Made by a program: the position numbers and the translations under genes | From: JAVBKE01 sp031554215 | Lineage (GTDB): Bacteria; Bacillota; Bacilli; JARBTR01 | Direction of reading: 5' to 3' | DNA length: 53,941 nt | NCBI GenBank assembly: GCA_031554215.1 | Contig: JAVBKF010000121.1 | Span: forward strand, 1-53,941 | Notes under the pieces: generated by a model | What the model saw: only the letters and a program-made list of their open reading frames with translations | The model's database searches: none | What the model was told of the DNA's origin: nothing | Shown: positions 8,268 through 15,249 of the stretch, piece after piece | How positions within the stretch are numbered: the stretch's first letter is position 1 | How the letters are laid out: each line of letters begins with the position of its first letter

Positions 8268-8792
8268 TTAGTCATCTAATACAATATTCTCCTGCTCCAT
8301 CTCTAATACCTGACCAGTATTTGCATCAATCTCAATCGAGGTCTTGATGTTGTCCGTCATCACATCAATCTCATACTGACTTATCCCATCATCAATCACA
8401 TGCTCGAAGGAAACGATATCACCGCCATCAGCATTTTCTTGCGCAATTATTTGAGCCGCCTCAGGCGTTATCACGGGGTTTGAATTTGGCTTCGCCTCAA
8501 ACAGTTCATCTGAATCTCGCTCTACATCTATTTTCTCACTCATAATGACACCCGTTTCTGCATTAACCAAAAGTGATTTCTCTGCTTCTTTATCAACAAG
8601 ATCCATATCGTACTGATCTGCTGCAATCGCATTCTCTTCCAGTTCAATACCTGTCACAATCCCATTTGTCTTCTCTTCCACTTTCATGATCGCTTCCTCT
8701 TTCGGCATCAGTTCATCGTTTGAGCAACCACTTAGTCCGGTAGCAAACCCGGCTATTGCTAGACTTACCACCAAACTTCTACTATTCCTCAT
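8268..8792 (-). CDS. PepSY-domain lipoprotein
   Basis: About 174 aa. The N-terminus is a type II signal peptide with lipobox LSGC (lipidated Cys23), so the protein is anchored on the outer face of the membrane. Two PepSY units follow: one beginning PKEEAIMKVEEKTNGIV and one beginning ITPEAAQIIAQ, each ending in an amyloid-like DAxTG(Q/V) strand typical of the family. PepSY domains are thought to inhibit proteases or bind ligands at the envelope. The start at 8792 follows an AAGGAGG ribosome-binding site; the longer reading from 8849 lacks one. Highly acidic mature part. No operon partner. Confidence 0.85.
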   Translation of the reverse strand: MRNSRSLVVSLAIAGFATGLSGCSNDELMPKEEAIMKVEEKTNGIVTGIELEENAIAADQYDMDLVDKEAEKSLLVNAETGVIMSEKIDVERDSDELFEAKPNSNPVITPEAAQIIAQENADGGDIVSFEHVIDDGISQYEIDVMTDNIKTSIEIDANTGQVLEMEQENIVLDD

Positions 8793-9019
8793 AATAAAAT
8801 ACCTCCTTAGATTACTGATAGTTTCCCCCCCGAAAACGCCAAAGTCCAAAGTTGAACCGGGCTCTTAAGCGCCAAATTAATTTGTGCCGAATAAATGTTT
8901 GAAACTGCTTATCCTATGGTGCACGATATACCAATTGTCTTCAGGGGGGCAACTTAGATTACATCCATTCCTATCATATCATCTGGTAGTCAACATTTTC
9001 CACCCTATTTTTACCTGAT

Positions 9020-9069
9020 AAAAAAGGCGCACCGCAGGTCTGTCACAATGACAACCACTGGGTACGCCC
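9020..9069 (-). terminator. Intrinsic terminator of PadR-HAAS-DUF4097 operon copy 1
   Basis: Minus strand GGGCGTACCCAGTGG pairs with the complementary GCGGTGCGCC side around a TTGTCATTGTGACA inner hairpin and runs into TTTTTTAT, 20 bp after the DUF4097 stop. Confidence 0.75.
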
Positions 9070-9088
9070 ATCTAAATTCACATAACAG

Positions 9089-9958
9089 TTAGAAAGAAGA
9101 ATCAACCTTAATGCGGCCGTTATCAACACTAAGCTTCACGAGTACACTGCCGTTACCAATTATTGTATCATCATGATATTGATCAAAAATATCGACACTG
9201 CCATTATCTGATTCAACATCAAACCGCACATCTGTTGGCTCAATTTCAGTATTAATCACAATTTCACCATTATCCGATACGAAATCCATCGCTTGCGTAA
9301 TCTCTTCTACATTGACAACAATCCGTCCATTATCAACAGAACCAGACAATTCTCCAGTCACATTATTGAGTTCAATAGCACCATTCTCAGATTCTGCCTT
9401 GATTTTTTCAGAAGTGATGTTATTGGCCTCAACTTTTCCGTTATCTGCTTCAAAAGTAGCCAATTTTGTATGCAGATTACTGGCTTCAACTCGGCCATTA
9501 TTCGTTGCAATATTAACATTTGTTGCCGTAAATCCATCGATATCAACAAAACCATTACCTTGGGTAATTGAAATTGATTGATATTCTTTCTCTGGCAGAT
9601 ACACCTTCAATGTCAATGGGTGAAGCAAATCACGGAAATTCACATCAAACCAGCCATTTTTAGGTTTGTACTCAATCACTAATTTTCCATTTGCAGTTGT
9701 TAGTTTCACATCTTCCGCTTCCCCATCTGTCGTACCACCAACAAGTTCAGTACGCACTTCGCTATCCGCTGACGGGATTACCTCAAGCTGCACATCATTT
9801 GTATTCATCACGACATCCGTGAAACCATCATCAGGAATCGTATTCTTCACCGAAACCTCTTCATATTTAAAGTAGGCCCCAGCCGTCATTGACGTACCAA
9901 TCAGACCAATCATAAGCGTAACTAGTGCAATAGCAGATAATAGTTTAATTTTATTCAT
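9089..9958 (-). CDS. DUF4097 beta-helix adhesin-like protein (operon copy 1)
   Basis: 289 aa. The N-terminus is a single hydrophobic signal or anchor segment (about residues 5-27). The rest is a repetitive right-handed beta-helix made of short strands ending in DNGxI/DNGKVE turns, which defines DUF4097 (putative auto-transporter adhesin head GIN-like). Exposure outside the membrane is likely. The start overlaps the HAAS stop by 8 nt in the motif AATGAATAA, so translation is coupled. It is one of two homologous copies; the other (11065-11958) carries an extra 8 residues near the N-terminus. In known systems DUF4097 and DUF1700/HAAS proteins occur together under PadR regulators; the signal sensed is unknown. 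Confidence 0.88.
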   Translation of the reverse strand: MNKIKLLSAIALVTLMIGLIGTSMTAGAYFKYEEVSVKNTIPDDGFTDVVMNTNDVQLEVIPSADSEVRTELVGGTTDGEAEDVKLTTANGKLVIEYKPKNGWFDVNFRDLLHPLTLKVYLPEKEYQSISITQGNGFVDIDGFTATNVNIATNNGRVEASNLHTKLATFEADNGKVEANNITSEKIKAESENGAIELNNVTGELSGSVDNGRIVVNVEEITQAMDFVSDNGEIVINTEIEPTDVRFDVESDNGSVDIFDQYHDDTIIGNGSVLVKLSVDNGRIKVDSSF

Positions 9959-10511
9959 TTGAGAAACCTCGCTTTACTGTTGAAACATTAAATTTAAGAT
10001 AGCGAATGAAAATTTTCACCATAAATTGTGTAGCAAACTTCATCCCAATTAGAATAAACATGCCAATACCGAACAGCGTAAATGATAAGAACAGTTCAAA
10101 AGCTTCAAAACCTGCTTCGGAAAGAAACCAGTCAATGAAAACAAGAAATGGCGACAAAAGAAATGATGCACCAATTGCCCAACCAGAAAATAGCAATGAA
10201 ACAATGACAATTAATAACCAGACGACAATAAATAAATTTAGAAAGCCGAGCCCAACAACGGCTATAATAGCACGTCCTAAATTTCCCGCATTTGGCTTCT
10301 CTTCCACCTTCTCAACGTGGTACACGGATAAAATTTCTTTCGCAATCTGTTTCGGTGACCCGAGACTCTTACTCACCTCTTCTTCGGTTTTCCCGCCCTC
10401 GAGCCCGAAAGTAAAATGTTCTTCATAGTCACGGAGAATATCCTTTCGTTCGATTGGCGTCAATCGAGATAATGACTTTTCAAGTTGATTCATAAATTCC
10501 AATTTATTCAT
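9951..10511 (-). CDS. HAAS/DUF1700 signalling membrane protein (operon copy 1)
   Basis: 186 aa. The N-terminal 70 residues are the HAAS (DUF1700) helical domain: MNKLEFMNQLEKSLSRL, then ERKDILRDYEEHF and SLGSPKQIAKEIL. Three hydrophobic segments follow (about 80-107, 110-131 and 137-164). HAAS domains link PadR regulators to membrane sensor proteins. The ATG at 10511 sits inside the PadR stop region (8-nt overlap); a longer reading to 10571 would merely overlap PadR. It differs from copy 2 at 16 of 186 residues by my count. It probably relays or modulates PadR activity, which is inference from the family. Confidence 0.88.
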   Translation of the reverse strand: MNKLEFMNQLEKSLSRLTPIERKDILRDYEEHFTFGLEGGKTEEEVSKSLGSPKQIAKEILSVYHVEKVEEKPNAGNLGRAIIAVVGLGFLNLFIVVWLLIVIVSLLFSGWAIGASFLLSPFLVFIDWFLSEAGFEAFELFLSFTLFGIGMFILIGMKFATQFMVKIFIRYLKFNVSTVKRGFSNE

Positions 10512-10827
10512 TGTTTTCACCAGCCTTAATAATTTGATTAACACCCTCGGAAAATTGTAACCACTCGGCAACTTGCTGTTCTAAGTATTCTTTCCCCTTT
10601 GTCAATAACCGATAGTACTTTCTAGGCGGACCCTCGGATGATTCTTGCAAATAGGTTGTAAAGTATTCCTCACTACCGAGTCGTCTTAAAAGGGGATAAA
10701 CGGTCCCTTCAGAAATTTCAATATGCGTTGAAATCTCTTGGACAAGTTCATAACCGTAGCAATCACGTTTATCAAGAATCGCAAGAACACAAAGCTCTAA
10801 AACGCCCTTTTTGAATTGTACATTCAT
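10504..10827 (-). CDS. PadR-family transcriptional regulator (operon copy 1)
   Basis: 107 aa, the normal length of a PadR-s1 subfamily regulator. The winged helix is clear: LELCVLAILDKRDCYGYELV, then EISEGTVYPLLRRL and a PPRKYY wing. These proteins are repressors that dimerise through the C-terminal helix and usually control their own operon. It heads the operon and overlaps the HAAS gene by 8 nt. It differs from copy 2 at only three positions (Ser/Asn, Glu/Asp, Gln/Arg), so both probably recognise the same operators. The start follows a GGAAG ribosome-binding site. Effector unknown. Confidence 0.93.
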   Translation of the reverse strand: MNVQFKKGVLELCVLAILDKRDCYGYELVQEISTHIEISEGTVYPLLRRLGSEEYFTTYLQESSEGPPRKYYRLLTKGKEYLEQQVAEWLQFSEGVNQIIKAGENNE

Positions 10828-10872
10828 TTCGATCTTCCTTTCTCGTTCAAGCCGGAACTACTGTTTAATATC

Positions 10873-10926
10873 CAGTACCTGCTTAGCTATAATATATCAT
10901 ACACTATTGCATAATGCAAGGTACTG
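10873..10926 (-). promoter_or_regulatory. Promoter/operator of PadR operon copy 1
   Basis: A -35/-10 pair TTGCAT ... TATATT with a 17-bp spacer lies inside a perfect 7-bp inverted repeat CAGTACC/GGTACTG whose arms are 40 bp apart. Within the promoter, ATGCA-ATAG-TGTAT resembles PadR-type operators (ATGT-N8-ACAT). The same architecture recurs at copy 2. Confidence 0.6.
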
Positions 10927-10986
10927 ATTTTTAGAAGATGATGTTCGGCATAATTAGACTACCGTCTGGTTTCTTTCACTTGCTAA

Positions 10987-11037
10987 TGAAATGGCGTATC
11001 TGCCTGCCCCTACGACAACTACAAAAACGCCATTTCA
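10987..11037 (-). terminator. Inverted repeat after operon copy 2 (weak terminator)
   Basis: TGAAATGGCGT and ACGCCATTTCA form a perfect 11-bp stem around a 29-nt loop, 28 bp past the copy 2 DUF4097 stop. No strong T run follows, so termination is uncertain. It differs completely from the copy 1 terminator. Confidence 0.45.
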
Positions 11038-11064
11038 CTCTATGCTAAACAAATAAATCCTGAT

Positions 11065-11958
11065 TTAAAATGAAGCATCAACCTTAATCCTTCCATTACT
11101 TGCTTTCAGCTTCACTAAAGTACTTCCGTTACCAATGACAGCATCACCATCATATTGATCCAAAATGTCTACACTACCGTTATCTGTCTCTACATCAAAA
11201 CGAATATCTGTCGGCTGGGTTTTTGTATTGATAACAATCTCACCATTTTCCGATTCAAAATCCATTGATTGTGTGATTTCATCAACATTGACTGTGATTC
11301 GGCCGTTATCAACGGAACCATAAAGCTCACCGGTTACATTGTTTAATTCAATCGCGCCATTTTCGGAGTCAGTTATTATTTTCCCAGCATTCACATTACT
11401 AACTTCAACTTTTCCGTTATCTGATTCAAATGTTGCCGTTTCGCTGTTCAGATTGCTGGCAACAATCCGGCCATTATCTGTGGAAATATTGATGTCCTTT
11501 GCTGCAAATCCGTCGATATCAATGAAGCCATTTCCTTGAGAAATTGAAATTGACTGGTACTCCTTTTCCGGGAGATATACTTTTAGTGTTAGCGGGTGCA
11601 AAATTTCACGCCAGTTGAATTCAAACCAACCATCGTCAGGTGCATAATCAATCACTAATTTCCCATTTGATGACGACGTCTTCACATCATCTACTTGCCC
11701 GTCCTTACTTTCACCAACAAGCTCAGTCCGAATTTCAGTCCCAGCAGTAGGAATCACCTCAAGCCGAACTTCACTTGAGCTCGCTGATATAGCATCATCA
11801 GTGTTAATCACGATATCTGTGAAGCCATCATCTGGAATGGTGTTCTTAACAGATACTTCCTCATACTCAAAATAATCCCCTGCTGTCATTGACATGCCCA
11901 GCAAGCCAAACATAAACGTAACGAGTGCAATCGCAGATAATAGTTTAATTTTATTCAT
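11065..11958 (-). CDS. DUF4097 beta-helix adhesin-like protein (operon copy 2)
   Basis: 297 aa, homologous along its whole length to the copy 1 protein: hydrophobic N-terminus, then a DNG-turn beta-helix (STDNGRIVASNL, ESDNGKVEVSNV, SVDNGRITVNV). It has eight additional residues (AISASSSE) after NTDD relative to copy 1, and many substitutions in the helix, so it has diverged more than its PadR and HAAS partners. The start overlaps the HAAS stop by 8 nt. Likely an extracytoplasmic sensor or adhesin partner of HAAS; function unproven. Confidence 0.88.
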   Translation of the reverse strand: MNKIKLLSAIALVTFMFGLLGMSMTAGDYFEYEEVSVKNTIPDDGFTDIVINTDDAISASSSEVRLEVIPTAGTEIRTELVGESKDGQVDDVKTSSSNGKLVIDYAPDDGWFEFNWREILHPLTLKVYLPEKEYQSISISQGNGFIDIDGFAAKDINISTDNGRIVASNLNSETATFESDNGKVEVSNVNAGKIITDSENGAIELNNVTGELYGSVDNGRITVNVDEITQSMDFESENGEIVINTKTQPTDIRFDVETDNGSVDILDQYDGDAVIGNGSTLVKLKASNGRIKVDASF

Positions 11959-12511
11959 TTGAAAAACCTCGCTTTACTGTTGATACATTAAATCTAAGAT
12001 AGCGAATAAAGATTTTCACTATAAATTGTGTTGCAAACTTCATGCCTATGAGAATAAACATGCCAATTCCAAACAGGGTAAACGATAAGAATAGTTCAAA
12101 TGCTTCAAAACCTGCTTCGGAAAGGAGCCAGTCAATCAATACGAGTATTGGTGATAATAGAAACGACGCACCAATCGCCCAACCAGAAAATAGTAACGAA
12201 ACAACTATGATCAGTAACCAAAAGACGATAAATAGATTCAAAAAACCAAGTCCAACGACTGCGATAACCGCGCGTCCTACATTTCCTGCACTCGGCTTCT
12301 CTTCAGCCTTTTCAACATGATAGATTGATAAAATCTCTTTCGCAATCTGTTTTGGCGACCCTAAATTCTTACTCACTTCTTCTTCGGTTTTCCCGCCCTC
12401 GAGCCCGAAAGTAAAATGTTCCTCATAGTCACGGAGAATATCCTTTCGTTCGTTTGGCGTCAATCGAGATAATGACTTTTCAAGTTGATTAATAAATTCC
12501 AATTTATTCAT
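11951..12511 (-). CDS. HAAS/DUF1700 signalling membrane protein (operon copy 2)
   Basis: 186 aa with the same domain layout as copy 1: N-terminal HAAS helices, then hydrophobic segments at about 80-107, 110-131 and 137-164. Its start is exactly 2,000 bp from that of copy 1. Substitutions are conservative and mainly in the membrane part (Val/Ile, Phe/Leu, Phe/Ile), with the cytosolic HAAS motif EEEVSKNLGSPKQIAKEIL almost unchanged. This suggests the PadR-facing side is constrained and the membrane side is drifting or specialising. Confidence 0.88.
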   Translation of the reverse strand: MNKLEFINQLEKSLSRLTPNERKDILRDYEEHFTFGLEGGKTEEEVSKNLGSPKQIAKEILSIYHVEKAEEKPSAGNVGRAVIAVVGLGFLNLFIVFWLLIIVVSLLFSGWAIGASFLLSPILVLIDWLLSEAGFEAFELFLSFTLFGIGMFILIGMKFATQFIVKIFIRYLRFNVSTVKRGFSNE

Positions 12512-12827
12512 TGTTTTCACCAGCCTTAATAATTTGATTAACACCCTCGGAGAATTGTAACCACTCGGCAACTTGCCGTTCTAAATAATCTTTTCCCTTT
12601 GTCAATAACCGATAGTACTTTCTAGGTGGACCCTCGGATGATTCCTGCAAATAGGTTGTAAAGTATTCCTCATTACCGAGTCGTCTTAAAAGCGGATAAA
12701 CGGTCCCTTCAGAAATTTCAATATGCGTTGAAATCTCTTGGACAAGTTCATAACCGTAGCAATCACGTTTATCGAGGATCGCCAGAACACAAAGCTCTAA
12801 AACGCCTTTTTTGAATTGTACATTCAT
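12504..12827 (-). CDS. PadR-family transcriptional regulator (operon copy 2)
   Basis: 107 aa from the ATG at 12827, nearly identical to copy 1 (three differences). A longer reading from 12902 adds 25 residues that are not shared with copy 1, so the inner start with its GGAAG site is preferred. A winged-helix repressor probably controlling its own operon and, given near identity, the sister operon. The leader between promoter and start is 44 bp longer than in copy 1. Confidence 0.92.
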   Translation of the reverse strand: MNVQFKKGVLELCVLAILDKRDCYGYELVQEISTHIEISEGTVYPLLRRLGNEEYFTTYLQESSEGPPRKYYRLLTKGKDYLERQVAEWLQFSEGVNQIIKAGENNE

Positions 12828-12916
12828 TTCGATCTTCCTTTCTCGGACCATATCCAATACCTCAAAGGGTGCTGGAAAAAGTGTAATATCATAATCCGGC
12901 ACTACTGTTTAATGTC

Positions 12917-12970
12917 CAGTACCTGCTTAACTATAATATAACATACACTATTACATTATGCAAGGTACTG
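12917..12970 (-). promoter_or_regulatory. Promoter/operator of PadR operon copy 2
   Basis: TTGCAT, 17-bp spacer, TATATT, enclosed by the CAGTACC/GGTACTG repeat with the same 40-bp separation as in copy 1. The inner element here reads ATGTA-ATAG-TGTAT. Conservation of the outer repeat in both copies suggests a functional, looped or two-site operator. Confidence 0.6.
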
Positions 12971-12973
12971 TGC

Positions 12974-13010
12974 AAAAAAAAATCCACAATCCTCATTGGA
13001 CGTGGAATAT
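12974..13010 (-). terminator. Intrinsic terminator after the CDF transporter gene
   Basis: Minus strand TTCCAC-loop-GTGGAT followed by nine T residues, about 60 bp past the CDF stop and abutting the PadR copy 2 promoter. Confidence 0.8.
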
Positions 13011-13068
13011 CGTGCATTGATTGAGCGCATTTACTCTCATCAGCCTGTTTGCCATAGAGCAATGAACC

Positions 13069-13965
13069 CTACACTTCTTCAAAATATGGATTCAAATGAA
13101 TCAACACTTCTTTGACATTCGGGTGCCTTTCCATAAGGGTTGTCTTGATTTCCCGCGCGAGATCGTGCCCTTGCTTAATTGATTTATCATGCATAATTGA
13201 AATGCGCAGGTCAATGTAAATATTCTGCCCATGTTCCCGCGCCCGAAGCCCATCAATTCTACGCACTTCAGGGAATGAACGAATAATCACCTTAAATGCG
13301 TCAAGCATATCTTGATCAACCATTCGGTCAAGCAATATATCAAATGAATCCACCAACATCGTCCGGGCAATTTTGAAAATTAAATAGGAAACGAAAATAC
13401 CGGCAACAAGGTCACCATAGAGTAAGACAGTGATATCAAATTTCGCCCCAATCACTGAAACAAGAATACCGATTGCCGCCGCTAAACTCGCAACAATATC
13501 AGCTTTATGATCAAGGGCAATCGCTTCAATCGCTTTGCTATGATGCTTTTCTGCCGTATTAATTGACGTTCGATAAAGTGCGATTTTCGCAACATAAGAA
13601 ATTAATGCGGCCCAAAGTGCAACCATCTGAGGTGAACGTACTTCATGGAACAAACCGCTAATGGCTTCAACAATGATATATAAAGAAACTAATAATAAAA
13701 TTAAACCAACAAGTCCAGAAACAATTACTTCAGCCTTGCCATGCCCATACGGGTGTTCATCATCTGCAGGTTGGCTAGCAAATTTAATCACCAATAGCAC
13801 AATCACCGAAGCGAAAACATCTGCTGCTGAGTGAATCCCATCTGCAAATAGCGCATCTGAATGTGCCACGAGTCCGGTACTCACTTTCCCAACCGTTAAA
13901 ATAATATTACTGACTAAACTAATCCAAGCAACTTTAACAACAATTGATTCGCGACTACCAACCAA
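13069..13965 (-). CDS. Cation diffusion facilitator (CDF) family transporter
   Basis: 298 aa with six hydrophobic helices followed by a cytosolic C-terminal domain of about 90 residues. The metal site appears as Asp42, His45 and Asp49 in ALFADGIHSAAD plus His153 and Asp156 in DHKAD, and DDEHPYGHGKAE is the usual loop. CDF proteins export divalent cations (Zn, Mn, Fe or Co) in exchange for protons at the plasma membrane. The specificity cannot be read safely; a D-H-D / H-D site is compatible with Zn or Mn. The start is TTG at 13965, about 10 nt after a GGGGGG tract. CorA-like gene upstream is on the same strand, 63 bp away. Confidence 0.9.
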   Translation of the reverse strand: MVGSRESIVVKVAWISLVSNIILTVGKVSTGLVAHSDALFADGIHSAADVFASVIVLLVIKFASQPADDEHPYGHGKAEVIVSGLVGLILLLVSLYIIVEAISGLFHEVRSPQMVALWAALISYVAKIALYRTSINTAEKHHSKAIEAIALDHKADIVASLAAAIGILVSVIGAKFDITVLLYGDLVAGIFVSYLIFKIARTMLVDSFDILLDRMVDQDMLDAFKVIIRSFPEVRRIDGLRAREHGQNIYIDLRISIMHDKSIKQGHDLAREIKTTLMERHPNVKEVLIHLNPYFEEV

Positions 13966-14028
13966 TATTCACGTCCCCCCAAAATTCACGATACATTATT
14001 TCTTCAAAAAACTGACCTGTTTGTAGCA

Positions 14029-14976
14029 TTAATCTCCAAAATAATTCTTCTTCCAAAACCAAATGGCCGTAATTGTGGACATCAATAAAGCAATCACCAG
14101 CACGATATAAAATCCAGCAGGATTATCAGCAAAAGGCAACCCTTCCACATTCATGCCAAAGAAACTAGAAACAATTGTTGGAAAAGAAATAATGATCGTA
14201 ATGGATGCTAAGAACTTCATCACAATATTCAAGTTATTTGAAATAACCGAAGCGAAAGCATCCTGAGTATTACTTAAAATAGTTGAATACGTCTCAACCA
14301 TCTCGATCGCCTGGGTGTTATCAATAATGACATCCTCCAGTAAATCTTTATCTTCCTCATACATCTTCAAGTAGTTCAATCGTAATAGCTTTTGCAAAAC
14401 AATCTTATTTGATTTGAGTGATGTCGTAAAATAAACCAATGATTTTTCGAGTGCCATCAATGTGAATAATTCTCTATTCCGCAACTTTGCATGGAGTTCA
14501 CGCTCTACTTCATTTGTCTTCTTGCTAATTTGTTTCAGATAACGCAAATAATAATTTGAGATAGAATAGAGGATTTGCAGGACAAACCTTGTTTTTTTGT
14601 AAGGAAAAATACCGCGGATTTTATTGTTGACAACATCAACGAGAAACGGACATTCGATCAATGAAACAGTGACAATGCACTGCTCAGCAATAATGAGTCC
14701 AATCGGCATTGTCTCATAGATGGGAAATCCGGATTCATCATGTGTCAAATAAGGAAAGTCAACGAGAATGAGTACATTCTCATCTTCACGCTCAACACGA
14801 GATCGTTCTTCATCATCGAGTGCATCCTTGAAGAAGTCAAATGGAATACCCAGTTTTGACACAATTAAATTGATTTCCTGTTCATTGGGTGCAATCATAT
14901 CAACCCAACACCCTTTAGTAAAGGCTTCTACCTCACGAATTTTGTTTTGTTCATCAAGACTAAAATAGGATAACAT
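14029..14976 (-). CDS. CorA-like magnesium/divalent cation channel
   Basis: About 315 aa. A long cytosolic N-terminal domain with a coiled stalk (around KKTNEVERELHAKLRNRELF) leads to two C-terminal helices. The first ends in the CorA signature GMN (SSFFGMNVEGLPFADNP) and the second in WFWKKNYF. CorA forms pentameric Mg2+ channels. The ATG at 14976 is preferred because AGAAGGAGGG sits immediately upstream; the reading from 15003 has no ribosome-binding site. The sequence is divergent from classical Bacillus CorA (YfjQ), so Mg2+ versus another divalent ion is left open. The neighbouring CDF exporter suggests a cation-homeostasis pair. Confidence 0.88.
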   Translation of the reverse strand: MLSYFSLDEQNKIREVEAFTKGCWVDMIAPNEQEINLIVSKLGIPFDFFKDALDDEERSRVEREDENVLILVDFPYLTHDESGFPIYETMPIGLIIAEQCIVTVSLIECPFLVDVVNNKIRGIFPYKKTRFVLQILYSISNYYLRYLKQISKKTNEVERELHAKLRNRELFTLMALEKSLVYFTTSLKSNKIVLQKLLRLNYLKMYEEDKDLLEDVIIDNTQAIEMVETYSTILSNTQDAFASVISNNLNIVMKFLASITIIISFPTIVSSFFGMNVEGLPFADNPAGFYIVLVIALLMSTITAIWFWKKNYFGD

Positions 14977-15104
14977 GATTTCCCTCCTTCTGAGTCTATC
15001 CATCCCCGAAAAACGGGCCCCGCTCGACTGTGAGATGTACTACAAAAACAATTCTTTACCGAAAATAGGTCGTCTAGTGGCATCCGGGTAGACAAGGCAC
15101 CAAA

Positions 15105-15131
15105 GAAAAAATGGGTAATCACCCATTTTTA
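15105..15131 (-). terminator. Intrinsic terminator after the BadF/HgdC-type gene
   Basis: AAAAATGGGT-AATC-ACCCATTTTT, a perfect 10-bp stem with flanking A/T tracts, about 120 bp beyond the stop of the large activase gene. Confidence 0.85.
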
Positions 15132-15249
15132 CTAACGATATCTCCAAAGAAGTGCTGCTTCTTAGTCAATTCATACACAATTACAACACTTCTATTTTAT
15201 ACTGAACAACCACAAATGAAAACAACAAGTTTTGCAAAACAAAGCAAAC

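Noticed and set aside
9293..9581. Plus-strand frames inside the DUF4097 gene
   Set aside because: They mirror the DNG repeat pattern of the real gene in the opposite strand.
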